A stretch of DNA of 64,000 nt, taken from the NCBI GenBank assembly GCA_004194705.1, contig SADC01000158.1, positions 118,700-182,699 on the forward strand, in the 5' to 3' direction. This stretch comes from Ditylenchus dipsaci (lineage: Eukaryota > Nematoda > Chromadorea > Rhabditida > Anguinidae). The notes under the pieces are model-generated. The model had not been told where the DNA came from, searched no databases, and was given only the letters and a program-made list of their open reading frames with translations. The stretch's first letter is position 1, and every line of letters begins with the position of its first letter. A program made the position numbers and the translations under genes. This document shows, piece after piece, positions 46,401 through 58,400 of the stretch.

Positions 46401-49400
46401 AGGTACTATGGTGAAATGTAAATTAGCTAAGTAGACTAAATATGAACCATCCGATTGTCAAATCATCCGGTTGTCGAAATCGGTGATTGGCGAACTATCT
46501 TAATTGGCGTAATATAATCTTTTTGAGGCCAGCGACAGCTTGCGACATTTCAAATTGCGACAATTCAAATTGCGATAATTTCAATTTGCGACAATTGAGA
46601 TTGCAACAATTCAAATTGCGACAAATTCAAATTTCGACAATTCAATTGCGACAAATTCGAATTGCGACAATAATAAGGTCTACGTTCTGAAAAATTGTGT
46701 CATCTAAATAAGCTCCCGAATTGGGACTGACCATGAATATGACCGTATGGTTATCTTTTGCAAGCTTACGAGTTTTGCTGACTTAAAATGACACCTAGAT
46801 GGTATCCAAAAAACGTGGACAGTATTCTTTGCATCCATATGGGTTCAAACCATCATACTCGGTTTTGAGAAAATTTTGCGGGAATTTAAATTATTTAATC
46901 CAACCAAACCAAGTGGTCGTCCACCTGGAGCGAATTTTTTATACTTTTTTGGGTTCCGAAACCTGTTTTCTGGACTGATTCGGGCATGCTGAAGATGGTT
47001 TGATAATGGTGAAACGCCGTTTTCTCGGGTATTTTTCGAGTTTTTGGTAAAATCAATTGTATGCCAATACTCGAAAAATACCATACAAAATCTTATTTTA
47101 CTATTATCAAACCTTCTTCAGCATGTCCGAATCAGTCCAGAAAACAGGTTTTGGAACCCGAAAAAGTAAAAAATATTTTGACGCTACTTGCATATACCCC
47201 CCCCCCCCCCAAATCAACTTTTTTTGTGAGTGTTTTAAAGGGCAATACTTTTTTTTGTACAAATATACTTTTTTCTGTACCAAATCCAATTTTGTACCAA
47301 ATTTACTTTTTCTGTACCAAATTTACTTTTTTCTGTACCAAATTCGATTTTCTCTCCAAGACCAGCCGAATTCTGCAAAATTTCTCGAGAATTCTAAATT
47401 TTCGACACAAAATGACTTGGATTGCTCATAACCCCACCCTGGAGTGGCCAGAAGCCCCTGAAAGTTGGTTTTTGGGGGTTTACTAAAGGGGGGGGGTAAA
47501 CTTTTTGGAAAAATTCGATTGGGCGGATCAAAATTCCAGTCCGAGGGGCTTTATCGCTCAGAATTCCGCCCTGAACCACTCAAAACCGTCATAAACCTGA
47601 AATTCTGAGCGATTAAGCCCTCGGACTGGAATTCTCATTAGGCTTGGCATTTGGAGTGAAAACGGGAACCGGGACGGGATTTTTTAAATTTTTTTGAAAA
47701 CGAACCGGGATTTTGAAAAATACCGGGAATCCCGCCGGGAAACGAGATTTTTAAATACCATAAAAACGTTTCACTACAGACGACTCTCGATTAACATACA
47801 GCTGGTCCGGCCCCTTCAATAATAAACTCCGCCAAATTACCCCAATTTAACATACGGCTGGGTCGGTCCCCAGGGTGTATGTTAAATCGAGAGTCAACTG
47901 TACTGTCAAACGATCTTTAGAATGCTATAATTAATGCAGAAAATAGGTTTTGGAACTCAAAAAACGGAAAATTTTTTTACTCCAATTGGATGACCACTTG
48001 GTTCCGTGGGAAGTCCCGCAAAACTGCAGTCGGTTCACAGACAAATAGTAGAATTGACTAGAAAGGCTATGCGGCAGATGCCGCATTGTCCCTGTTTTTG
48101 TAGATGGTTTGAGACTCGCGCTGATGTTTGAGCACGATATTAGTGGTCTGGCCCGATATTCATGGTTTGGGTCCGATATATTGTTGGTTGGGCCGATCTT
48201 GTCTTTGTATTGGTGGTTTGGGCCGGTATTAGTGGTTTTGGCCCAGTATTGGGTGTTCGGGCCGATATTGTGGTTTGGGCCCGATAATTGGTGTATGGGG
48301 CCGGTATTGCTGCTTTTGGCCCAATATGGTGGTTTGGGCCCGATACTGGTAGTTTGGCCACCGTATTTATGGTTTTGGGCTCATATTGGTGCTTTAATCG
48401 ATATGGTTGTTTGGCCCACCGTATTTATGGTTTGGGCCCAGTATTGGTGGTTTAGGCCAGTATTGGTAGTTTGCGCCGACATTTGGTGGTTGACCCGTTA
48501 TTGGTGTTTGGGCCCATATCGGTGGTTTGGGCCCAGTATCGTCGTTGCGCCGAGATTGGTGGTTTAACACCGCGTATTGGTGGTTTGGGCCCAGTATTGG
48601 CGTTGGGCCGTATTGGTGCTTTGGGCCCGATTGGTGGTTTGGCCCGATATTGGTAGTTTGGCCCCGTATTGGTGGTTTGGGCCCAGTATTGTGTGGTTTG
48701 GGCCGCGTATTGGTGCTCTTGGGCGACATTGGTGTTTGAGCCCGTATTGGGTGGTTGGGCCCAGTTTGTGGTTCGGCCCGATACTGTGGTTTTGGGCCCA
48801 GTATTTGTTGGTTGGGCCCGGTATTGGTGCGTTTAAGCCCGACATATTGGCAGTTTGCCACCGTATTGGTGGTTTGGGCCCAGTATTGGTGGTTTGCGCC
48901 GACATTGGTGGTTGAGCCGCGGTATTGGTGGTTTGGCCCAGTATAGGTGGTTTGGGCCCAGTATTGGTGGTTCGGGCCCGATACTGTGGTTTGGCCCGTT
49001 TGTTGGTTTGGGCCCGGTATTGGTGCTTTAAGCCCGATATTGGCAGTTTGGCCACCGTATGGTGCTTTGGGCCCGATATTGGTGGTTTGGGGCCCGATAT
49101 TGTAGTTTGGCACCGTTATTGGTGTTTGGCCCAAGTATTTGTGGTTTGGCCCGGTAATTGGTGCTTTGGGCCGACATTGGTGTTTGAGCCCGGTATTGGT
49201 GGTTTGGGCCCAGTATTGGTGTTCGGGCCCGCATTACTGTGGTTTGGGCCCAGTATTGTTGGTTTGGGCCCGGTATTGTGCTTTAAGCCCGATATTGTAT
49301 TTGGCAGTATTGGCCATTGGCGATATTGGTGGTGGTCCCGTATTGGTGCTTTCAGTCCGATATTGGTAGTTTGGCCGTATTAATCGGTTGTAGCCCGCAT

Positions 49401-52400
49401 ATTCGGGGTATCCAATGGCCGATGGTGTTGCAAGCCGCAGTACTTGGTGAACTGGTACGTGTGTTGCGAGCCCGCAGGTATTTAGTTTAAGTGGGTACCG
49501 ATGGTTGTTCAAGCCCGCAGGTTTCGGTGTTTTACTGGTACCCGAATGTTTGCAAGCCCGCAGGTATTTCGGCGTATCCAGTGGTACCCGATGGTAGTGC
49601 AATCCACAGGTATTTCGGCGTATCAAGTGGGTACCCGATGGTAGTTGCAAGCCGCAGGTATTGCGGGCGTATCCAAGTGGGTACCTGTAATAGTTGCAAG
49701 CCCGCAGGATTTCGGGCGTATCCAAGTGGGTACCCGATGGTTGTTGCAAGCCCGCAGGTACTTCGGGCGCGTATCTAAGTGGGTACCCGATGGTAGTTGC
49801 AAGCCCGCAGGTACTTCGGGCGTATCCAAGTGGTACCCGATGGTAGTTGCAAGCCCGCAGGTGTTGCGGGCGTATCCAAGTGGGTACCCGATAATAGTTG
49901 CAAGCCCGCAGTATTTCGGGCGTATCCAAGTGGGTACCCGATAGTTGTGCAAGCCCGCAGGTACTTCGGGTGTGTTTAACTGGGTACCGGTGGTAGTTGC
50001 AAGCCCGCAGGTATTTCGGGTGTATCCAAGTGGGCACTTGGTAGTTCTATGACCGCCGGGCCACCTAGGTACCTACCAGGCCACCTACGTACCCTCCAGG
50101 CCACCTTCATACCCTACCAGGCCACCTACATACCTTCCATGCCATCTACGTACCCTACCAGGCCACCTACTACCCTAACAGGCAAATCCATTCCTACCTG
50201 GACACTTACATACAATACCAGCCACTCACCAACCTCATACTACACTAACTAATCCTTTCGAGACAAAATAATAATACATGCTACCACAAGGATTCGAACC
50301 ATTTTGCATGCCTTGGTCCCCCAAGGTAATCCAGAAATCCACCAAAATGCCTTGGTCCCCCCTGTGGTTTTTGGCAACTTTCAACTGGCCATAACTTTTT
50401 TTTCACGCATCCGATCTAACTTCTGATAGTTTTTCGAGAAGGAAACCGACCACGAGGAATCGAATGGTGTAATCAGATTTGGTTACGATAAGCGGAACAT
50501 ACCTAAACATTTTTTGTGACGTACACACAGACAGAATCCAGCGCTATAGTAAAGGGGATAAGTATATTTTTTAAGACAAAATATAGCTATATAATTTTTT
50601 CAAAAAATACAGGGTGAATCGTGGCTTTTAAGAAAATATACGGTGAAAACTCCGGTACTGCGTTTTGGTAGCTGATTTTTTATTATTTCGGTATTATCAA
50701 ACTGTACTCAGGACATGATTCGGCCGGAGTCCATTATACCGATGCTCCGGAAATCGGGTTTAACCATTCTTAAGGCAGTTTTAGCCCCTGAAAACGATAG
50801 AAAACGTGTTTTTAGGCGCGGTCGACACTTTTTAGAAAAAAATTTAAAATTTTTTTTTTTACCAAAATTGATTTTTTGCCTTGGTCCCCCCTGTGATGCC
50901 TTACTTTTGGTTGCAGTGACGAATCCCCCCCCCCACGGGGACTGATCAGGTGGAGGAGATAACTTCATATTCGTGTTTCTCGACCCGATTTCATGAGAAA
51001 GCCGCGCGTTTTTTTGTCTGAGAAAAAAAAATTTTTTCGAACCACAGGGGGGTATCATGGTTTTTAGTCAAAATTTGAAAAATTGAATTGGCGCCTTTTG
51101 AATTTTAAAGGGAATAAGGCTGTATTGGAGGGAAGGAATAAAAGGGGCCACTTTATGGCAGAACGTTAAAAATTCAAAATTTTTGTATTCTTAGGCTGCT
51201 CACCATGTTTTTCAACTGGCCGTGGCAAAAAGAGACTCTATACGCATTTTTTGATCAAGAGTACAAAAAAAAAAAAAAAAAATGGTAAAAAAAATTTTTA
51301 AATTTTTTCTAAAAAGTGTCGACCGCGCCCTAAAAACACGTTTTCTATCGTTTTCAGGGGCTAAAACTGCCTTAAGAATGGTTAAACCCCGATTCCGAGC
51401 ATCGTATAATGGACTTAGCCCATGATTCTATATAGGAAGCAATAGTCTTTAGTTACTTTTGGCTTTATTCGAATTTCAGGTTCTGGATGTGGATAATCAC
51501 TTAAAATTTTTCTTAGAGTAGGTACGAGGTTTCCTCCACCCACCGACAAATTATTGCGGGTCAATTTACACTTACTGAAGTTCTTTGCTAAAAATAAATC
51601 TTAAATTTTATTCAAATTTGCCCGCGGATATTGTGGCCCGGGGGTATTATGGCCGATGGCGATAACGGATAAAAGAAACAATCTAACGATAAGTCGGCGT
51701 TTTGCCTTGGTCCCCCAGATATGTTCTGATTTTTATAATATTGTTGACATTTTTAAGCTCCAATTTCCATGCAACATTTTTTATTCAAATAACCTAAACA
51801 TAAATCGTGGATCAAACAATTTTCTTAAGCGGCATTTCTCTGTAAATATAAACCTAAAATTGATATGCCTAAGAAATTAATGAAACCAAGGTGCATAAAT
51901 ACTGAAAACAAACAGGAAGGACTGAGGCAAAAAAAACAGCAAAAACAACAGGTGGACCACCGCAAAAAACACAGACTTATCGTATAAAGCTAAAATCTTT
52001 TCACTTCAAGACTATTCGCAATTGCTTGATCCGGGATTTTTTCAGGATTTTTAGAAATGCTAAAAGGAAAACGGGATTTTGAACTTTGTAAAACGGGAAA
52101 CGGGATTTTCAAAATTCCCGGACCGGGATACCGGGATTCCCGTCCGGTGCCAAGCCTAATTCTGATCCGCCCAATCAAATTTCGCAAAATGTTTACCCCC
52201 TTTAGCAAACCCCCAAAAACCAACTTTCAGGGCTTTTGGCCATTCGGTGGGATTCTGACCAATCCAAGTTATTTCCTGACTAAAAAATTTGATTTTTTGC
52301 AAAATATGGCAAAATTTGGTTGGTCTTGAGAGAAAATCGGATTTGTTACAGAAAAAAGTAAATTTGGTACAAAAAAAGTATTGCCCGTTTTAAACACCCT

Positions 52401-55400
52401 ATATCGACTCAAAATCGCCTCAGGAGTTCAAAAAAGACATTATTTTAAGTTCTGGTCAATAAAAAATTGAGTTTGGGCATGGATGAGAAGCATGCATACC
52501 AGAGTTTATTTATGCGGTAGGCCTAGTCAACAAAACTATGTTCAACATCTTCCTTTTCGTTCAAAATTGGCCCCTTTCTAGTCTATTTCCACCCTAATAC
52601 AGCCTTAAATCCCTTGAAAACGGTCAAAATTGGTACTTTTGGTGGTCCAGAAACTCGATTTTTTATTGACCAGAACTCAAAAATAATGTCTTTTTTGAAC
52701 TCCTGAGGCGATTTTGAGTCCAAATAGGGTGTTTGGGAACATCTAAAAAAAAGTTGATTTGGGGGGGGGTTATGCAAGTAGCGCCAATATTTTGCTCCAA
52801 GTGGACGACCACTTGGTTTGGCTCGTTCAAACTGAAAAATTGTCACTAAAAGTGAGACTGAAAGTAAGACTGAGAGTAAATTTTTTTCTTTGGGTACACA
52901 CTGAGAGTGCGAGTCAGAACGAGAGTGAGAGTAAAAGGAAAATCTGCTAATTGAATACGGGGTTTAACTGAAATAAGTCTAACATACTCTCTTGATCAGA
53001 CAGCAGTCCACGATTTCTGTTCGATATAAGTTTATTTGGATCAAGTGTAGTATACACCCTCACTCAAGTGTAGTATACACCCTTCAGTCAAATTAGCTTG
53101 GGGGACCAAGGCATAATTTTTAAAATTATTTTATTTTAAAAAAAGTTGCCTTGGTCCCCAAGCTAATTTGACTGAAGGGTGTATACTACACTTGAGTGAA
53201 GGGTGTATAGTAAAACTTAGCCGTTTATTTAATGTTTTTCGGTGCCGAGTTTTCCCAACGCCGTGAAAAAACTTTTAGAAATAATAGAAACACGTGGAAT
53301 AGGAGTTTATTTAGATGAGAAAATTTTTCAGAACGTAGACCTTATTATTGTCGCAAATTGAATTGTCGCAATTCGAATTTGTCACAATTTGAATTGTCGC
53401 AATATGAATTTGTCGCAATTTGATTTTGTCGCAATTTGAATTGTCGCAATTTGAAATGTCGCAAGCTGTCGCTGGCCCTTTTTGAAGTATCTGATTATTC
53501 AAGTGCCGTATATTCTCTATTCAACCCCCATGGGGATTATTTTTCAACCCTCGAAAATCCAGAAATTGTCAATCGGAAATGGCCTTAACTGTGAAATCCT
53601 AGTCAAAAAATGGGGGGGGGTGGTGGATTATTAGAGAGTGGGGATTAATAGAGAATGTACGGCAGGCGCTTTTTGAATTATCTACCGTATTTCTTCTAAT
53701 AGGCGCACCGGTGTGCTTATTTTTCAATCTCCCAAAAATTGGAAAATTTGTAATTCGATCTCGAAATTTTGGGTGAAAAAAAAAAATCTAAAAAGTGGAT
53801 TAGGTAGAGCTCGTGGGAGTTAAGAAATCGCAATAAACAGCTTTGCAAAATATTGACTCTGCAACGAGATCTAGACCCTCAAAGTTGAGGGGTGCGCTTA
53901 TTAGAGCGGTGCTCCTATTAGAAGAAATACGGTAATTGTCAAAGCTATGTAAAGTCTTTTGTCTTTGGGTATTTTGATCCTGCACCTACTTTTTGTTTTA
54001 AAGAAATTTTTATTTTTCAAGTTTGGTTTGGTTTGGGTGTATTTAGAGCGGTTTGAGGGTATTTGAATAGTTTGGTATCGTTTGGGACGGTTCGAACACA
54101 ATATAAAAAATTTTGAAAAAAACCTTAAAAACTGCCTGGGTCCCCGCCCCCTCCGTTGTTTGAAAAATGTTTCAAATTTGGAAAAACATGTCCTACAAAT
54201 GGAACTTTTTTGACGAGACTTTTTTATGCCGCTTCTGGCTTTTTTTGCCGGCTTTAGTTTTTTTCTGCCCGCATTTTCGAGTTTATGTTAGAAAAGATTT
54301 TTTCTGCCCGCTTTTGGCTTTTTTCTGCCCGCTTTGCTCGAAAGTGCCCGTTTTTGCTCGAATGTGCCCGCTTTTGGCTTTTTTTTGGTCCGCTTTTGCT
54401 CGAAAGTGCCCGCTTTTGTTTAAATATGCCACTTTGTTATTTTTTTCTGCCCGCTTTTATTTGAAAGTGCCCGTTTTTGCTACAAAGTGCCCGCTTTTGG
54501 ATTTTTTCTGCCCGCTTTTGTTAAAAAGTGCCCGTTTTCGCTAAAAAGTGGCCGTTTTCGTTAAAATGTGAATGTTCTCAGTTTTGAAACGGGGAAAACT
54601 TATTATTGTTGCCGAAAGACTCATTATTATAACCGAAAAACTTATTTTTGTTGCCGAAAAAAGTTGTTGCCGAAAGATTGATTTTGTTGCCGAAAAACTG
54701 ATTCTTGTTGCTTAAAGTCGTTCTCGACACGAAATCAGCAATTTTTGAATTTTTCGGTCATTTTCTTGTGAATTCAGGGAGGCGGAAAGACCAGATGGCT
54801 TAGTACCCATTCCGGAATGGCCAAAAGGCCGAAATTATTGGTTTTTTGGGTTTGCTAAAGGGGGTGTAAACTTTTCGAGAAAAATCGGTTGAGCGGTCAG
54901 ATTTCGGGTCCGATCGGCTTAATCGCTCACTAATTCACCCTGAACCGCTCAAAACCACCATAGACCTGGAATTCTGAGCGATTAATGGTTCAGGGTAGAT
55001 TTGTGAGCGATTAAGCCGATCGAACCCGAAATCTGACCCGCTCAATCGATTTTTCTCGAAAAGTTTACACCCTCTTTATGGCTCATTTTTAGACGTTGTC
55101 GTTGTCGTCGTCGTTGTCGCTGGAAAAAATGTTTTACAAAGGCACTTTTACGCCAACGACAACGACGACGACAACGACGACCTATTTATAAATACCCAAC
55201 GACAACGCCAACGACAACAAAAATTTTTCTTCCAAATTAGACAAATTTTGCATTTTAAGCCAGAATTTTATGGATTAACTATATTCTCCACACGTTTTTC
55301 CTTGAATTCTCGTCTGAGAATGCAAAATTTGCCCAATTTTGAATGAAAAATTTCGTTGTCCTTGGCGTCATCGTTGTCGTTGTCGTTGAATTTTTATAAA

Positions 55401-58400
55401 TAGGTTGTCATTGTCGTCGTCGTTGGCGAAAAAAGGGTTTTATAAAAAAAATATTTTAACGACAACGACGATGACAACGACAACGTTTATAAATGAGCCA
55501 TTAGCAAACCCCCGAAAAACCAATAATTTCGGCCTTTTGGCCATTCCGGAATGGTACTCAGCCATCTGGTCTTCCGCCTCCCTGACTTTCACAAGAAAAT
55601 GACCAAAAAATTCAAAAATTGCTGATTTCGTGTCAAGAACAACTTAAGCAACAAGAATCAGTTTTCGGCAACAAAATCAAATCTTTCGGCAACAACTTTT
55701 TCGCAACAAAAATAAGTTTTTCGGTTACAATAATGAGTCTTTCGGCAATAATAATAAGTTTCCCCGTTTCAAAACTGAGAAACATTCACATTTTAACGAA
55801 AACGGCCACTTTTTAGCGAAAACGGGCACTTTTAACAAAAGCGGGCAGAAAAAATCCAAAAGCGGTAACTTTGTAGCAAAACAAGCACTTTCAAATAAAA
55901 GCGGGCAGAAAAAATAACAAATTGGGCATATTTAAACAAAAGCGGGCACTTTCGAGCAAAAGCGGCAGAAAAAATTTTTTCTAACATAAACTCAAAAAAG
56001 CGTGCAGAAATAAGCTAAAAGCGAGCAGAAAAAAGCCAGAAGCGGGCAGAAAAAAGATTTATCCAACTTTTTTCAATGTGGGAAACGGCTGTACAACTTT
56101 CGTAACAAGACAATTCGTAAGAGCGAAGTTTCGTAAGAGCGAACTTTTGTAAGAAACATTATCGTAAGAAACAGTTGGCTGTACGAGAAAGGTAAAATAT
56201 TTGGTAAAAGGCACATTTGGTAAAAAAAACTTTTTGGTAAAAAAAATTTTGGTAAAATTTTTTTGGTAAAGGCACATTTGGTAAAATTTCTTTGGTAAAA
56301 GGCACATTTGGTAAAAATTTTTTGGTAAAGGCATATTTGGTAAATTTTTTTTTGTAAAGGCACATTTGGTAAAATTTCTTTTGGTAAAGGCACATTTGGT
56401 AAATTTTTTTGTAAAGGCACATTTGTAAAATTTCTTTTGGTAAGGCACTTTTGGGTTATTTTAGTGTCACAGATATTATGATACCTACTTTGCTTGTATA
56501 ACAGAAACGGTTAAGATGTTTGGATCCGACGAGAGTCACTTGTAAGCAACGAAGATGATCGAAGGAACAACCTGGGAGACGAATATTAGCGAAGAATCAG
56601 AAACCGATGGAGAAGATAATCGGCAGAGTTCAACCAGTCAGTCTGAGGTAGGCACGGTCAATAATTTATCGCCAGTTCCACAGGAGCCAGAACTCTTTTC
56701 AAGCAAGTGCATCCCAAACCAGCTCTGCAATTCGTGCTAAGCAATAAGGGTCAACCAATGCTACTCTAACAATGTGCGTTTTTTGGAGACTTGAACTTTT
56801 TTATGCGATATCGTTCAATTTTCGCTCTTACAGGCTTCTTTTTTCCATTGTCGCTGCTTTGGCTTTGGCCAGCACTTTTGGCTTTGCTTTGCGTTTGGCT
56901 TGCTTTTCCATAACACTGTCTTTTTTTTAATTGATAATTGGGGTACTGATGAATCATCGCAAACACCAGTGCAGAGGACGGATCGACTATATGGATACAG
57001 TCGCTCTCTCTAAAATATACTCCGCTTATGAGGTACCCTTTTTTATAAAAATACACCTGGGTCCGGTCCATATGCAGACCACCAAGAGTGTAACCTTTGA
57101 GGACAATTTTACTGGAAATCTAAAAGAAAAGAAAAAGTTTTAAAAAGAAACCATTGACCCAGCTGGACCATGGGTATACATCTCAGGGTATCGGTAAGGA
57201 TGGCTGATATCGCATTTGGATCCCGTTAAACAGAGTTCTCACTCAATTTTCATAGCAATATTAAACAATAGCACTATTTGTCAGCAAATGGTTCATAAAG
57301 GTGTGATCTGTCCATATGGGTAATGCACATTACCATCAGATTGAGCCACAAGTGCACTGAGAGCTGATGAAGACCGATGTAACCAGTATGAATAAATGAA
57401 GAGAATTTACTGGAAGAATACTAGATACAACTTAAAAAGGGAGGGAAAGAAGAAGAACAAGACGAAAAGAGAAGACCATTGACATGAAATACCCTAAAAG
57501 TGCCTTACAAAAAAATTTACCAAATGTCCTTTACCAAAGAATTTTACCAAATGTGCTTTTACCTAAAAAAATTTTACCAATGTGCCTTTACCAAAAAAAT
57601 TTTAAACAAATGTGCTTTACCAAAAAAAATTTTACCAAATGTGCCTTTACCAAAATTTTTTTACCAAAAAGTTTTTTACGCAAATGTGCCTTTTACCAAA
57701 TATTTTTTTACCTTTCTCGGTTACAGCCAAACAGTTTCGTAACAGCGAAAATTTGTAAGAAAATTTTTTCGTAACAGCGAATTTTCGTAAGAAACTTTTT
57801 CGTAACAGCGAATTTTTCGTAACGAATTTTTTTCGTAAGAGGAAATAATCGAAATTTTTTTCACTCTTATTCAATTTTTCTAATTCAGGATTTCATCTGA
57901 TTCATTTGTTTTGGCCTTTCTGTCACTGTTTTACACTTCGAACAATTAATTATATGACTATTAACTGTATGAGCACAAAAGTTGGTAAGCATAGGTCATA
58001 TGACTAAAAATTTCGATAATTAGCTGACCCCGGATTTTTCATCCATTAGGAGACCAGCAGAAATACCCAAAAGCATGGTGAAAAACTCCGAGCTAGAATT
58101 CATATATTATACTACACACATAGCTATTTCCTATTAGTGGCATGTATGGTGCAGTAGGTAAGTTGATGGAATGAATTTTTTTCACCAGTGGTTCGATTCC
58201 ACCCTCTGACTGTTTCATTTTTTTCTTGACTATTTTTGGTCAAAACATCACAGAAAGCTATAAGAAACATCAAAGGAGGATCAAAAAGCAAAAAAAGCAA
58301 CTTAACATATCACTAATGTTTCTCAAAACCGCGTTACGAAAAAGCTTGTTACGAAAATTCGCTGTTACGGAAAACTTTCTTACGAAAATTCGCTCTTACG

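Larger units (their letters stand above)
47639..52158. mobile_element. Nest level 4: hAT-type element carrying satellites
   Basis: TIR TAGGCTTGGCA at both ends with GGGATT/CCGGGA-rich arms (47650-47755 and 52020-52150). Flanks ATTCTCAT (47631-47638) and ATTCTGAT (52159-52166), 7 of 8 matching. It contains a pogo MITE, a half foldback and the three satellite blocks. No transposase seen. Confidence 0.7.
47181..52785. mobile_element. Nest level 3: MULE-type element, 5.6 kb
   Basis: Perfect 9-bp duplication AATATTTTG (47172-47180 and 52786-52794). The TIR CGCTACTTGCATA followed by a C/G run and AAATCAACTTTTTTT pairs over about 40 bp. The arms contain TTTTTTCTGTACCAAATTTA arrays (47260-47345 and 52330-52380) and GGTTTTTGGGGGTTTACTAA. 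No transposase recognised. Confidence 0.85.
46902..52821. mobile_element. Nest level 2: CCAAGTGG foldback, copy 5
   Basis: Left terminus CCAAACCAAGTGGTCGTCCA at 46904; right terminus GTGGACGACCACTTGGTTTG ends at about 52820. Both arms of the foldback proper are at 46904-47180. The last 27 bp, after AATATTTTG, are displaced to 52795-52821 by the MULE. Confidence 0.82.
46527..53477. mobile_element. Nest level 1: hAT-type foldback, AATTGCGACAATTC arms
   Basis: Perfect 8-bp duplication CTTTTTGA at 46519-46526 and 53478-53485. TIR GGCCAGCGACAGCTTGCGAC. The arms at 46540-46715 and 53300-53470 are inverted arrays of ACAATTCAAATTGCG. The interior of almost 7 kb consists mainly of the nested insertions at 46902-52821. 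Confidence 0.85.

Noticed and set aside
48394..49134. A 246-residue minus-strand frame rich in [12 protein letters not shown]
   Set aside because: It is a translation of the GGTTTGGGCCCAGTATTGG satellite. The frame shifts with unit length, other frames are equally open, and there are no splice or start signals.
49234..50037. A 267-residue frame with [17 protein letters not shown] repeats
   Set aside because: Product of the 50-bp satellite; the opposite strand is open too.
56059..56448. Lys/Phe-rich frames with TKCAFTKK repeats
   Set aside because: Readings of the TTTGGTAAAGGCACA arm; not a protein.
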